A stretch of 64,000 bases of DNA from Prochlorococcus marinus XMU1406 (GTDB lineage Bacteria; Cyanobacteriota; Cyanobacteriia; PCC-6307; Cyanobiaceae), in NCBI RefSeq assembly GCF_017696055.1, contig NZ_JAAORG010000001.1, forward strand, positions 806,001-870,000, in the 5' to 3' direction. The notes under the pieces are model-generated. The model did not search any database. It was given only the letters and a program-made list of their open reading frames with translations, and was not told the origin of the DNA. This document shows, in pieces, positions 1 to 9,585 of the stretch; positions within the stretch are counted from its first letter, which is position 1, and each line of letters opens with the position of its first letter. Made by a program: the position numbers and the translations under genes.

Positions 1-157
1 CTGCACAACTTGTACAGCAACCATTTCTACATGAAAATGCAAGTTTGAAACCTTTCTTTTCAAATTCCTTAAGTATATAATCATCACTATTAACCTGCTC
101 TTGGTAGACCTTTCCGGTTTCCTTATTTTTAATCGTGACTGTGAAAGTCTTTTTCAA
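1..157 (-). CDS. 2Fe-2S ferredoxin, partial (C-terminus beyond window)
   Basis: A minus-strand reading frame runs off the left edge and gives about 52 residues of a plant-type [2Fe-2S] ferredoxin. It contains CRNGCCTSC, the C-x4-C-x2-C part of the iron-sulfur ligand set; the fourth cysteine would lie outside. The start is TTG at 157, chosen because GAGGA sits a few bases upstream and no ATG is in frame. Such ferredoxins carry electrons from photosystem I to soluble reductases. I infer a petF-type paralogue rather than the main photosynthetic ferredoxin, because the N-terminus (KKTFTVTIKNKETGK) is divergent. Family call is firm; exact paralogue is not. Confidence 0.8.
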   Translation of the reverse strand, partial: MKKTFTVTIKNKETGKVYQEQVNSDDYILKEFEKKGFKLAFSCRNGCCTSCA

Positions 158-206
158 ATAACTTTCCTCTAAAATGGGATGATTAAGGGTTAAAATGTTT
201 ATCTTG

Positions 207-293
207 GGAGAGGTGGCCGAGTGGTTGAAGGCGCAGCACTGGAAATGCTGTATAGGGGCAACTTTATCGAGGGTTCGAATCCCTCTCTCTCCG
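207..293 (+). tRNA. tRNA-Ser(GGA)
   Basis: An 87-nt class II tRNA folds directly from the sequence: acceptor GGAGAGG pairs with TCTCTCC (286-292) including one G-U, the anticodon stem is CAGCA/TGCTG with loop CTGGAAA (anticodon GGA at 241-243), there is a long variable arm, and the T arm is GAGGG-TTCGAAT-CCCTC. The discriminator base is G293, usual for serine. No CCA is encoded. It reads UCC and UCU codons. Confidence 0.95.
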
Positions 294-506
294 TTTTATA
301 TTAGTTTATTTTGGTTAAATACATCAACACCTTCGTCTTTAAAATATCTTTTAAAATAGATAGTAATCTCATTAACAAGTTATAAATAATCTTATTTATT
401 TAAATTAAGTTGAAAATATTTGATTTTTACTATTATATGTAAATATCTAAGATAAAAATTAATTAAATTATTAGTAAATTTTGCTTTAATTTAGCGATCT
501 AAAATC

Positions 507-2504
507 ATGGGGCAAATAGTTGGAATTGATTTAGGTACTACTAACTCTGTAGTAGGAGTAATAGAAGCTGGACGTCCAATTGTTATTGCAAATTCTGAGG
601 GTTCTAGAACTACACCTTCAATAGTTGGATTTACAAAAGACAAGGAAATAGTAATAGGAGACCAAGCGAGAAGACAACTTGTTCTAAATCCTAAGAATAC
701 CTTTTATAACCTTAAACGATTTATTGGTAGTGACTGGGATGAATTAGATGAGAATAGTATTTCTGTTCCTTATAACGTTAAGGCTAATACCAATGGAAGC
801 GTTAGGGTTCTTAGTCCAAATACAGAAAGAGAGTATGCACCAGAAGAATTAGTGAGCTCATTAATTAGAAAATTAATTAATGATGCTGAAACTTATCTTG
901 GAGATACTGTTGATTCTGCGGTTATTACTGTCCCTGCTTACTTTAATGAATCTCAAAGGCAAGCTACAAAGGATTCTGCAATATTAGCTGGTATTAAAGT
1001 AGATAGAATTCTAAATGAACCTACTGCTGCTGCTCTAGCTTATGGTTTTGAAAAAAGTTCTTCTAATAATGTTTTGGTTTTTGATTTAGGAGGAGGAACA
1101 TTTGATGTTTCATTATTAAAAATTTCTAATGGTGTATTTGATGTGAAAGCCACTTGTGGTGATACACAGCTAGGTGGAAATAATTTTGATTCAAAAATAG
1201 TTGATTGGCTAGCAGAAAAATTTCTTGCTAAAAATGATATTGACCTAAGAAGGGATAGACAAGCTTTACAGAGATTAACTGAGGCCGCTGAAAAAGCTAA
1301 ATGTGAATTGTCAGGATTACAAAAAACAAAAATATCTTTACCATTTATCACAACAAGTAAAGAAGGGCCGTTACATATTGAAGAAACCTTAGATAGAAAA
1401 ATATTTGAATCATTATCACAAGATTTACTAGATAGATTATTAGAGCCTGTGCAAATAGCCTTAGATGATTCTGGGTGGAGCGCTGAAGATATTGATGAGG
1501 TAGTTCTTGTGGGAGGCAGCACAAGAATTCCAATGGTTCAACAATTAGTGAAGACCCTTGTTCCAAATGATCCTTGTCAATCAGTTAATCCTGACGAAGT
1601 TGTAGCAGTTGGAGCTGCGATACAATCTGGAATTATTAGTGGTGATTTACAAGATTTACTACTAAATGACGTTACTCCCTTATCTTTAGGCTTAGAAACT
1701 ATTGGTGGTCTTATGAAAGTGCTCATCCCTCGTAATACGCCAATACCAGTAAGACAATCTGATGTTTTTAGTACTTCTGAAGCTAATCAATCATCAGTCG
1801 TTGTTCAAGTACGGCAAGGAGAAAGGCCTTTAGCCTCTGAAAATAAATCCCTTGGTAAATTTAGACTATCAGGAATACCTCCTGCTCCAAGAGGGATACC
1901 TCAAGTCCAGGTGGCATTTGATATTGATGCTAACGGTCTTTTAGAAGTAAGTGCTACTGATAGGACAACTGGAAGAAAGCAAACAGTTACAATCTCTGGA
2001 GGTTCTAATTTAAATGAGCAAGAAATAAATTCGATAATTGAAGAAGCTAAAGCAAAAGCTAATGAAGATAGAAAGACAAGAGCTGTTATTGATAGAAAAA
2101 ATAGTGCTTTAACTCTGATTGCGCAAGCTGAGAGAAGACTTAGAGATGCCTCATTAGAATTTGGCCCCTATGGGGCCGAAAGGCAACAACGAGCTGTTGA
2201 ATTGGCTATTCAAGATGTTGAAGATTATATAGATGACGATGATCCTCAAGAATTAGAAATATCAGTAAGTGCTCTACAAGAAGCATTATTCGGATTAAAT
2301 AGAAAATTTGCTGCTGAAAAGAAAACTGATAATAATCCCTTACAGGGTATTAAAAATACATTTGGATCATTAAAGGATGAACTCTTTTCTGATGATTATT
2401 GGGATGATGACCCTTGGGATAATCAAATGAATAGAAATTATAAAAATTCGAGGTATGGTAATTCTAGGGACGATGATCCATGGGACAATGACTACTTCCT
2501 CTAA
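507..2504 (+). CDS. dnaK: Hsp70 chaperone DnaK (DnaK1-like paralogue)
   Basis: A 665-residue Hsp70. The ATPase domain (about 1-375) carries GIDLGTTNS near residue 6 and DLGGGTFD at 193-200; the substrate-binding domain and helical lid follow. It binds unfolded polypeptides in an ATP-driven cycle with a J-protein and GrpE. It is somewhat longer than a typical 630-640 residue DnaK, and the tail is acidic with the heptad DDDPWDN twice (633-639 and 655-661), not a canonical DnaK terminus. Cyanobacteria carry several dnaK genes; the unusual tail and adjacent zinc-finger-less J-protein suggest a DnaK1-type specialist rather than the major DnaK2. It overlaps the downstream dnaJ by 17 bp, so the two are probably translationally coupled. 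Confidence 0.93.
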   Translation: MGQIVGIDLGTTNSVVGVIEAGRPIVIANSEGSRTTPSIVGFTKDKEIVIGDQARRQLVLNPKNTFYNLKRFIGSDWDELDENSISVPYNVKANTNGSVRVLSPNTEREYAPEELVSSLIRKLINDAETYLGDTVDSAVITVPAYFNESQRQATKDSAILAGIKVDRILNEPTAAALAYGFEKSSSNNVLVFDLGGGTFDVSLLKISNGVFDVKATCGDTQLGGNNFDSKIVDWLAEKFLAKNDIDLRRDRQALQRLTEAAEKAKCELSGLQKTKISLPFITTSKEGPLHIEETLDRKIFESLSQDLLDRLLEPVQIALDDSGWSAEDIDEVVLVGGSTRIPMVQQLVKTLVPNDPCQSVNPDEVVAVGAAIQSGIISGDLQDLLLNDVTPLSLGLETIGGLMKVLIPRNTPIPVRQSDVFSTSEANQSSVVVQVRQGERPLASENKSLGKFRLSGIPPAPRGIPQVQVAFDIDANGLLEVSATDRTTGRKQTVTISGGSNLNEQEINSIIEEAKAKANEDRKTRAVIDRKNSALTLIAQAERRLRDASLEFGPYGAERQQRAVELAIQDVEDYIDDDDPQELEISVSALQEALFGLNRKFAAEKKTDNNPLQGIKNTFGSLKDELFSDDYWDDDPWDNQMNRNYKNSRYGNSRDDDPWDNDYFL

Positions 2505-3414
2505 AAAAGACTATTTGTCGATTTTGGGTTTACCCCCTGATTTCGATGATAAAGAACTTAAAAAGGCCTTTCGAAGAGAAGCAAGAAAATGGCATCCAGA
2601 TTTAAATAAAAATGATATTAATGCGGAAGAAAGATTTAAATTAATTAACGAAGCATACGAATATCTAAGTGATCCTAATGTAAGAAAAAATAATGGGGAT
2701 GAAAATGTCCATGGTGCTAACGAAAATAATAATTTTAAGACTGGTTTTCCTGATTTTGAAGATTATCTTGATTCATTATTTGGATATGAATATTCACCAA
2801 AGAATTCCGATGATTATGAAAAAGAACCATATGTGGATGAATCGATAAATACAAATAATGATGAATTTAATCATTATGAATACCCTACAACCTCTCCAGA
2901 AGAGCCGCCACCAGTTAAACTCCACCAAGATATTGAAACAGTTATAGAATTAACCCCTGATGAGGCCTTAAATGGAGCTTCAATTTTAATTGAGCTTGAA
3001 GATGAAACTGTAGTTGAAGTTGATACACCTCCATTCGCTGGAGATGGATGGCGATTAAGACTTGAAAATATTGCAAGAGGAGGTAAAGATCATTATCTAC
3101 AGTTAAAAGTTCAAACGGAAAGTGGTCTAAGAATTGATGGTTTAAGAGTTCTGTATAAATTAGAGTTATTTCCTCATGATGCTCTTCTTGGTTGTGCAGT
3201 AGAGGTTCCTACCCTTGATGGAAATGTCACACTTCAAGTACCACCAAAATCATCTACAGGAAGAATGTTACGTTTGAAAGGGAGGGGCTTAACTTTCGAA
3301 GATAATGTAGGTGATCAATATGTTGAAATCCTGGTAGTGATACCTGCTGATATTAATGATGAAGAAATTGCTTTATATACAAGATTACAAGAATTATCAC
3401 TTTCTGATTCTTAA
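2488..3414 (+). CDS. dnaJ: DnaJ-type co-chaperone without zinc finger
   Basis: A 308-residue J-protein when begun at ATG 2488; the frame is open further upstream, but residues before this M do not resemble a J-domain. The N-terminal J-domain has HPD at residues 36-38, which stimulates the Hsp70 ATPase. A long acidic, Asn-rich linker follows in place of a G/F region, then a C-terminal substrate-binding module from about 150. No CxxCxGxG repeats are present, so it is a type II (CbpA/DnaJ3-like) protein. It begins inside the dnaK coding sequence, which argues that the two work as a dedicated pair. Confidence 0.9.
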   Translation: MTTSSKKDYLSILGLPPDFDDKELKKAFRREARKWHPDLNKNDINAEERFKLINEAYEYLSDPNVRKNNGDENVHGANENNNFKTGFPDFEDYLDSLFGYEYSPKNSDDYEKEPYVDESINTNNDEFNHYEYPTTSPEEPPPVKLHQDIETVIELTPDEALNGASILIELEDETVVEVDTPPFAGDGWRLRLENIARGGKDHYLQLKVQTESGLRIDGLRVLYKLELFPHDALLGCAVEVPTLDGNVTLQVPPKSSTGRMLRLKGRGLTFEDNVGDQYVEILVVIPADINDEEIALYTRLQELSLSDS

Positions 3415-3447
3415 TCAAATATTATATAAATAGTAAAATCGATACTT

Positions 3448-3831
3448 ATGAACGTATTTGTTCTTTTATATAATTCAGGAACAGATAAGGAAGGAATTCA
3501 TTCAATCGAACTTAAAGGAAGGACCATCGTTCTTATGTTTGAAGATAAGGATGATGCAACAAGATATTGTGGTCTTCTAGAAGCTCAAGATTTTCCTTTG
3601 CCAACGGTTGAGATGATTAATATAGAGGAAATAAAAGATTTCTGTATTAAATTAGATTATGAATACAAACTAGTAGAAAAAAATTTTGTACCTAAAACCG
3701 CTGAAGATAGGTTATTAATTTCACCACCCCAGAAAAACCTAGAAGTTGAAAATTGGGAGGAAGAGAAAAATAGTAATAAAGATAGCATTGATATAAACAC
3801 TATTAAGGAAAACCTTGAAAAGTTGCTTTAG
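3448..3831 (+). CDS. DUF3110 family protein
   Basis: A 127-residue soluble protein. The first 65 residues (MNVFVLLYNSGTDKEGIHSI onward, with a following MFEDKDDATRYCGLLEAQ segment) match my recollection of the cyanobacterial DUF3110 family; the remainder is a charged tail. No catalytic motif is visible and I do not assign a function. It lies 33 bp after dnaJ and 37 bp before a cyclophilin, all on the same strand, so a link to protein folding is possible by context only. Confidence 0.75.
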   Translation: MNVFVLLYNSGTDKEGIHSIELKGRTIVLMFEDKDDATRYCGLLEAQDFPLPTVEMINIEEIKDFCIKLDYEYKLVEKNFVPKTAEDRLLISPPQKNLEVENWEEEKNSNKDSIDINTIKENLEKLL

Positions 3832-3868
3832 CTATTAAAATATTTATTAATTACTAAACAAATAAAAC

Positions 3869-4306
3869 ATGACATCTGCATTATTTGAAACAGAAGTTGG
3901 GAACATTAATATTGAATTTTTCTCTGACGATGCACCTAATACAGTTAAAAATTTCACGAGCCTAATTAGTGATGGTTTTTATGATGGTCTAGCATTTCAC
4001 AGAGTTATTCCTGGATTTATGGCTCAGGGTGGATGTCCAAATACTCGTAATGGTGCATCAGGTATGCCTGGAACTGGTGGGCCTGGATATAATATAAAAT
4101 GTGAAATTAATTCTAATAAACATCTAAAAGGCTCACTTTCTATGGCTCATGCAGGAAAGGATACAGGTGGAAGTCAGTTTTTCATAGTTTATGAACCACA
4201 GCCTCATCTGGATGGAGTTCATACAGTTTTTGGTAAGACTGATGATATGGATGTAGTGCTAAAACTTACTAATGGATCAAAAATTCTGAAAGCAACCTTA
4301 AAATAG
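3869..4306 (+). CDS. cyclophilin-type peptidyl-prolyl cis-trans isomerase
   Basis: A 145-residue single-domain cyclophilin that catalyses proline cis-trans isomerisation during protein folding. The family signature [13 protein letters not shown] lies at about 43-55 with the catalytic arginine R45, followed by GGSQFFI and the [10 protein letters not shown] block. No signal peptide, so it is predicted cytoplasmic. It closes the dnaK-dnaJ-DUF3110 run. The family call is secure; natural substrates cannot be read from sequence. Confidence 0.93.
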   Translation: MTSALFETEVGNINIEFFSDDAPNTVKNFTSLISDGFYDGLAFHRVIPGFMAQGGCPNTRNGASGMPGTGGPGYNIKCEINSNKHLKGSLSMAHAGKDTGGSQFFIVYEPQPHLDGVHTVFGKTDDMDVVLKLTNGSKILKATLK

Positions 4307-4310
4307 TAAA

Positions 4311-6035
4311 TTAACCTTCAAAAACTATACTAAATGTCTCTTTATCTAGATTAAATTTTCTTGTAGATGAATACAAGATTTCATTATTTATTGAAAATTT
4401 AGTATTGATTAATTTGATGCTACTTTTTGGGTGTAATGCTTGTTCAATGTTTCTAGAAACAATAATTCCAATCTTTGTACTATTTTCATAATTAGATAAA
4501 AACTGAATAAATAATTCTATATTCTTTATTTCTTCATCTGTTATGTTTGAATTGGTTCTATTTTGATCATGCAAAATTCGCCAAACTAATTTTGGTCTAT
4601 TCCAAAAGGCTAATAATCTTGGAGTACTTTCTAGTTTAATATTAATGTTCTGCTCACTACAGAAATTAATAACTTTATTTTTGATAGGAACTAGATCTAT
4701 AGATTTATATTTTCCGTCAAGAAAAATTGATATAAATGGATCGATATACCTGGAATTAGGATTATCTTCATCAATCATATGGCCTAGCTTCGTTTTTTTT
4801 ACACTCAAATATTCTGCATTATTATCGTTTGGACAAATTACTAATGGAACTCTCTCAATTACTTCTATTCCATAACCACCTAATCCAGCAATCTTTCTAG
4901 GATTGTTTGTAAGTAATTTTAGTTTTTTTATTCCAAGATCGGTTAATATCTGTGCTCCAACTCCATAATTTCTGAGATCAGCTGGAAAACCTAATTTTTC
5001 ATTAGCTTCTACAGTGTCTAATCCACCATCCTGTAAGCTGTAAGCTTTTAATTTATTTATAAGACCAATACCTCTACCTTCTTGTCTCAAGTAGACAACA
5101 ACTCCCTCTTCCTCTTTTTCTATCCTTGATAAAGCAGCCTCTAATTGAGGTCTACAATCACAACGTAATGATCCAAAAGCATCGCCAGTTAAGCACTCTG
5201 AATGCATTCTTACTAGTACAGGTTCACTTAATTTTGATGATTTTTGTTTAACTAACGCAACGTGCTCTGAACCATCAAGTTCATTGACATATCCATAAGC
5301 TTTGAAATTACCAAAAATACTTGGAAGAACAGCGTCGGATTTTCTAAATACAAATCTCTCAGTTTGAAATCGATAACTTATTAAATCAGCTATGGATATT
5401 AATTTCATTCCCCACTGTTTTGCATACTCTTTAAGTTGCGGTAGTCTCGACATGGAACCGTCAGGATTTTGTATTTCACAAATCACTCCAGCTGGATAAA
5501 GACCTGACATCGCCGCAATATCTACTGCCGCTTCAGTATGACCTGCCCTCTTTAATACACCACCTTTTTTAGCTCTTAATGGAAAAATATGTCCTGGCCT
5601 CCTTAAATCATCAGGTTTTGTATTTGGTTTTATTGCAACTTGAATTGTCTTTGCCCTGTCTTCAGCGGAAATTCCAGTAGTAACACCATTTTCAGGACCA
5701 GCATCAATTGATATCGTAAAAGCTGTTTGATTTTCATCTGTATTTCTATCTACCATTAATGGTAAATCTAAAGAGTCAAGCTTTTCACCTTGCATAGCTA
5801 GGCATATAAGGCCACGTCCCTCAGTAGCCATAAAATTAATTTGCTGTGGAGTTGCAAACTGGGCTGCACATATTAAATCTCCTTCATTTTCTCTTCTTTC
5901 ATCATCTACAACAATTATGCATTCACCATTTCTTATAGCTGCCAACGCATCGCTGATAGGATCAAATTCAATTTTAAAAGATTCATTTATATCCAAAATT
6001 GTTCCATTATTTGATTTGGGACTTGTTTCTTTCAT
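4311..6035 (-). CDS. ribBA: bifunctional DHBP synthase / GTP cyclohydrolase II
   Basis: Bifunctional riboflavin enzyme, 574 residues from ATG 6035. That ATG has AGGA just upstream; the in-frame TTG at 6047 looks less likely. The N-terminal half is 3,4-dihydroxy-2-butanone-4-phosphate synthase (ribulose 5-phosphate to DHBP; motif DDERRENEGDLI). The middle is GTP cyclohydrolase II (GTP to the first pyrimidine intermediate; zinc cysteines in SECLTGDAFGSLRCDCRPQ, then LRQEGRGIGL and NNPRK). After about residue 405 comes a poorly recognisable C-terminal extension of roughly 150 residues that standard RibBA (about 400 residues) lacks. It converges on the cyclophilin gene with only 4 bp between stops. 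Confidence 0.95.
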   Translation of the reverse strand: MKETSPKSNNGTILDINESFKIEFDPISDALAAIRNGECIIVVDDERRENEGDLICAAQFATPQQINFMATEGRGLICLAMQGEKLDSLDLPLMVDRNTDENQTAFTISIDAGPENGVTTGISAEDRAKTIQVAIKPNTKPDDLRRPGHIFPLRAKKGGVLKRAGHTEAAVDIAAMSGLYPAGVICEIQNPDGSMSRLPQLKEYAKQWGMKLISIADLISYRFQTERFVFRKSDAVLPSIFGNFKAYGYVNELDGSEHVALVKQKSSKLSEPVLVRMHSECLTGDAFGSLRCDCRPQLEAALSRIEKEEEGVVVYLRQEGRGIGLINKLKAYSLQDGGLDTVEANEKLGFPADLRNYGVGAQILTDLGIKKLKLLTNNPRKIAGLGGYGIEVIERVPLVICPNDNNAEYLSVKKTKLGHMIDEDNPNSRYIDPFISIFLDGKYKSIDLVPIKNKVINFCSEQNINIKLESTPRLLAFWNRPKLVWRILHDQNRTNSNITDEEIKNIELFIQFLSNYENSTKIGIIVSRNIEQALHPKSSIKLINTKFSINNEILYSSTRKFNLDKETFSIVFEG

Positions 6036-6123
6036 TATTCCTATCAATATAGAAAAATAGTGTTTTAGTTACCTTTAATTCAACACTTTATAATCCTATC
6101 TCAAAGTCTGCCAATTCAAAGAA

Positions 6124-7179
6124 ATGAATGTTGCAATAGTTGGTGCTACTGGTTACGGAGGTATTCAAGCGGTAAATCTTTTAAAGAAGAATAAAAAATA
6201 CAAAATTTCATTTTTAGGAGGTAATAAAACCTCTGGATCAAAGTGGAATGATAATTTCCCTTTTATTTATCTAGATAATGATCCTTATATAGAAGATATT
6301 TCAGTAGATAATATTTCAAAAAATTCAGATGTTGCATTGCTTTGCTTACCAAATGGAATATCTTCAACATTGACAAGAAAATTATTAGATAGAGGAGTTA
6401 AAGTTATTGATTTATCAGCTGATTACAGATATAAGTCCTTAGACGAATGGAAAAAAGTATATTCCAAAGAAGCTGCTATTTATAAAAGGAGTGACGATGA
6501 TTTATGCAAAGAGGCAGTTTACGGTCTTCCTGAAATAAATAAAGAAGCCATTTCAAAAGGAAGATTAATTGCCTGTCCAGGATGTTATCCAACATCTGCT
6601 CTTATTCCATTAGCTCCTTATCTCTCTCAAGGAATTATTGAAAATGAAGGTATAGTAATTGATTCTAAAAGCGGAACTTCTGGTGGTGGTCGAGAACCAA
6701 ACCAAAAGCTACTTTTATCAGAATGTGGAGAAGGTCTATCAGCATATGGATTGATTAACCATAGACATACCTCAGAGATCGAACAAGTAGCATCTTTAAT
6801 ATCTGGAAATAAAATTGAACTGCTCTTTACTCCTCATTTGGTTCCGATATCAAGGGGTATGCATTCGACTATATATGGCAGATTAAGAGATCCAGGATTA
6901 ACTTCTGATGATTGTAGAATTCTTTTGGATAATTATTATAGAAATTTCAAAAATATTAAGGTCTTACCTGTAGATACATTCCCATCAACAAAATGGGTTA
7001 AAAATACAAACCAAATTTTCCTTTCTGTTAAAGTCGATATTCGAAATGGGAGGATTATTATTTTATCTGCAATTGATAATTTGTTAAAAGGTCAGACTGG
7101 GCAAGCAATTCAAAATTTAAATCTTATGAGTGGATTTTCAATGGATGAAGGTCTTGATTTAACTAATAATTTTCCATAA
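6124..7179 (+). CDS. argC: N-acetyl-gamma-glutamyl-phosphate reductase
   Basis: A 351-residue NADPH-dependent enzyme of arginine synthesis that reduces N-acetylglutamyl phosphate to the semialdehyde. The N-terminal dinucleotide-binding loop is GATGYGG (7-13), the catalytic cysteine is C154 in CPGCYPTSA, and a histidine-containing block (LINHRHTSEIEQ) follows. Length is normal for the family. It is divergent from ribBA with an 88-bp shared upstream region, and its 3' end overlaps convergent purN by 17 bp. Confidence 0.95.
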   Translation: MNVAIVGATGYGGIQAVNLLKKNKKYKISFLGGNKTSGSKWNDNFPFIYLDNDPYIEDISVDNISKNSDVALLCLPNGISSTLTRKLLDRGVKVIDLSADYRYKSLDEWKKVYSKEAAIYKRSDDDLCKEAVYGLPEINKEAISKGRLIACPGCYPTSALIPLAPYLSQGIIENEGIVIDSKSGTSGGGREPNQKLLLSECGEGLSAYGLINHRHTSEIEQVASLISGNKIELLFTPHLVPISRGMHSTIYGRLRDPGLTSDDCRILLDNYYRNFKNIKVLPVDTFPSTKWVKNTNQIFLSVKVDIRNGRIIILSAIDNLLKGQTGQAIQNLNLMSGFSMDEGLDLTNNFP

Positions 7180-7819
7180 AGTTACTTCTTATCAAAAACC
7201 CAGCTTGAGAGATTGATTGAGGTAAAATTTTATGCTCAAGCATTTGTATCCTTTTGGAAAGTGATTCAATATCATCATCATCTCTAATTGACAATGCAGC
7301 TTGCATTATCAATGATCCACTATCTACCTCCTCTTCTACAAAATGTACTGAACAACCAGTTATTTTTGAACCATTTAATATAGAATCCTTTATCGCAGAA
7401 CCACCTTTATATGCGGGAAGTAATGAAGGGTGAATATTTATTATCTTATTCTTAAATTTATTAATAAAAAAAGGAGTAACAATTTTCATCCAGCCTGCCA
7501 TAACCACAAGTTCAACATCGTAATGAATTAAAGTATTTACAATTTCTAATTCAAATGCCTCCTTTTGCAGAAAGTCTTTGCCTCTTATAATTTTGTGAGG
7601 TATTTTTTTACTTTCAGCTCTCGTTATACATCCTGCATCATCCTTGTTAGTTATTAGAACTTTTATATCTATATCTAATTCTCCTTTTTCTGAGAGATCA
7701 ATTAATTCCTGAAAGTTTGTTCCTTTCCCAGAAGCAAGAACACCTATTTTTAATTTAGGGGAAAATCTTCTAAATTCAGATATCTCAGGCGAAATTATGT
7801 AATTAAATGAACTATCCAA
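7163..7819 (-). CDS. purN: phosphoribosylglycinamide formyltransferase
   Basis: A 218-residue GAR transformylase that transfers formyl from 10-formyl-THF to GAR in purine synthesis. KIGVLASGKGTNFQELID is the substrate-binding N-terminus, NIHPSLLPAYKG holds the catalytic Asn/His, and GCSVHFVEEEVDSG contains the conserved Asp. The predicted start is TTG at 7819; a 23-residue extension precedes the conserved core, so the true start could be slightly downstream, though no better codon is evident. The 3' end overlaps argC by 17 bp in convergent orientation. Confidence 0.93.
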   Translation of the reverse strand: MDSSFNYIISPEISEFRRFSPKLKIGVLASGKGTNFQELIDLSEKGELDIDIKVLITNKDDAGCITRAESKKIPHKIIRGKDFLQKEAFELEIVNTLIHYDVELVVMAGWMKIVTPFFINKFKNKIINIHPSLLPAYKGGSAIKDSILNGSKITGCSVHFVEEEVDSGSLIMQAALSIRDDDDIESLSKRIQMLEHKILPQSISQAGFLIRSNFMENY

Positions 7820-7963
7820 TGTTTTTTATTTTATTCAATGATAAATTCATATGAAATAAAAAAAACCCTCAATTTTAATTGTTTATATTCAAAAACATAT
7901 TTATTTGAAGATAATAATTTAAACAAATTTAAATGATTCAAATCTATGTACTATTCGTATAGA

Positions 7964-7969
7964 TATAAT
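7964..7969 (+). promoter_or_regulatory. candidate -10 box of pgi
   Basis: A perfect TATAAT lies 33 bp upstream of the pgi ATG in the 182-bp divergent region between purN and pgi. The matching -35 position has no good TTGACA-like hexamer, so this is a weak prediction; AT-rich DNA gives chance matches easily. Confidence 0.35.
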
Positions 7970-8001
7970 TGAATAATAAATAAAAGAAACAAATATATAA
8001 A

Positions 8002-9585
8002 ATGAATGGAGATTTAAACGCTTGGGATAAATTTTGTAATTATCTTTGGTTTGATAAAAAATTAAATATTTGGTTAGACATAAGCAAAATTAATTTCACA
8101 AGTAAAGAGATAAAAAATTTAGAAGATAAATTTAAAGATGTTTTTTCATCAATAAAAGAATTAGAAAATGGTGCAATCTCAAATATTGATGAAAATAGAC
8201 AAGTTGGACATTATTGGCTTAGAAATCCATCAATTTCACCCTCTTCAAAAATAGGAGAAGAAATTAGAGCAGATATTAATTCAATCTCTGAATTTGGAAA
8301 ACAAATTTTAAATGGGGATATTAAGAATAAGAATAATCAGCAGTATACTGATGTTCTATGGATAGGAATTGGTGGAAGTGGATTAGGACCATTACTTATT
8401 ACAGAGTCACTTCAGAAGTGTTCTAAAGGCTTAAATTTTTCTTATATCGATAATGTTGATCCTTTTTTAATTAGCGAAAAGTTAGAAGAATTATCTGAAA
8501 AATTATCAACAACATTATTTGTAGTAGTAAGCAAATCAGGTGGTACGCCTGAACCTCGAATTGCTATGGAAATTATTAAAAGTCACTGCGAAAACAATTC
8601 TCTTGAATGGAATTCTAATGCTATAGCTATAACTATGAAAGGTAGTAAGTTATTTAAAAAAGCTACTTCTGAAAATTGGTTAAAAATATTTAATTTGCAA
8701 GATTGGGTTGGTGGAAGAACTAGTATTACAAGCTCTGTGGGATTACTTCCATTAGCTCTTATTAATGAAAATATCTCTGAATTTATCAGAGGTGCATCAT
8801 TAATGGATGAAGCCACACGTATAAGTGATTTTAAAAATAATCCAGCAGCACTATTATCATCCGCATGGTATTTAACTGGGGATGGTATTGGAAAGAGAGA
8901 TATGGTCGTATTACCTTATAGAGATAGGTTACAGGTTTTTAGTAAATATCTTCAGCAATTAGTAATGGAATCATTAGGAAAGAAATTTAATAGGAATGGT
9001 CAAGTAGTTAATCAAGGTATTTCCGTTTTTGGTAATAAAGGATCTACAGATCAGCATGCTTATGTTCAGCAACTGAGAGATGGTATTGATAATTTCTTTT
9101 GTATTTTTATTGAATTATTAGATTCTCCATCTACTAATATATTTGATGAAAAAGAGAATCCTAAAGAATATCTTTCTGGTTTTTTGCAAGGAACCAGATT
9201 AGCACTCTCTAGTGAAAACAGACAAAGTATCACTATTACGTTAGAAAAGTTAAATTGTTTTTCACTAGGTGCCTTAATCGCTTTATTTGAGAGGGCTGTG
9301 TCCTTCTACGCTGAATTGGTTAATATAAATGCATATGATCAACCTGGAGTTGAAGCTGGAAAGAAAGCAGCTGCAAATATTATTGAGTATCAACAAAAAG
9401 TAAGTAATTTATTAGATGAAGGCGGAGAATATTCTATAAATGACATAACATCATTATTTGATAATTCAGTTAGTGAACCTATATTTTTTATACTCCGTGA
9501 AATGTGTTTCGGTAATGATAATTATTTAGTTAAGGGCGATTGGTCAAATCCAAATTCATTAGTTATTCAAAAAATAAATTCTTAA
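8002..9585 (+). CDS. pgi: glucose-6-phosphate isomerase
   Basis: A 527-residue enzyme interconverting glucose 6-phosphate and fructose 6-phosphate. Visible family blocks are [12 protein letters not shown] (phosphate binding), [28 protein letters not shown] (usual signature region), a [12 protein letters not shown] block, and the C-terminal [13 protein letters not shown] containing a conserved lysine. The length matches cyanobacterial Pgi. It ends convergently with leuS, the two stop codons sharing TTAA at 9582-9585. Confidence 0.95.
   Translation: MNGDLNAWDKFCNYLWFDKKLNIWLDISKINFTSKEIKNLEDKFKDVFSSIKELENGAISNIDENRQVGHYWLRNPSISPSSKIGEEIRADINSISEFGKQILNGDIKNKNNQQYTDVLWIGIGGSGLGPLLITESLQKCSKGLNFSYIDNVDPFLISEKLEELSEKLSTTLFVVVSKSGGTPEPRIAMEIIKSHCENNSLEWNSNAIAITMKGSKLFKKATSENWLKIFNLQDWVGGRTSITSSVGLLPLALINENISEFIRGASLMDEATRISDFKNNPAALLSSAWYLTGDGIGKRDMVVLPYRDRLQVFSKYLQQLVMESLGKKFNRNGQVVNQGISVFGNKGSTDQHAYVQQLRDGIDNFFCIFIELLDSPSTNIFDEKENPKEYLSGFLQGTRLALSSENRQSITITLEKLNCFSLGALIALFERAVSFYAELVNINAYDQPGVEAGKKAAANIIEYQQKVSNLLDEGGEYSINDITSLFDNSVSEPIFFILREMCFGNDNYLVKGDWSNPNSLVIQKINS

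Noticed and set aside
1040-1566. Minus-strand frames of 160 and 72 residues inside dnaK
   Set aside because: They lie wholly within a well-conserved gene on the opposite strand, with low-complexity composition; shadows of dnaK.
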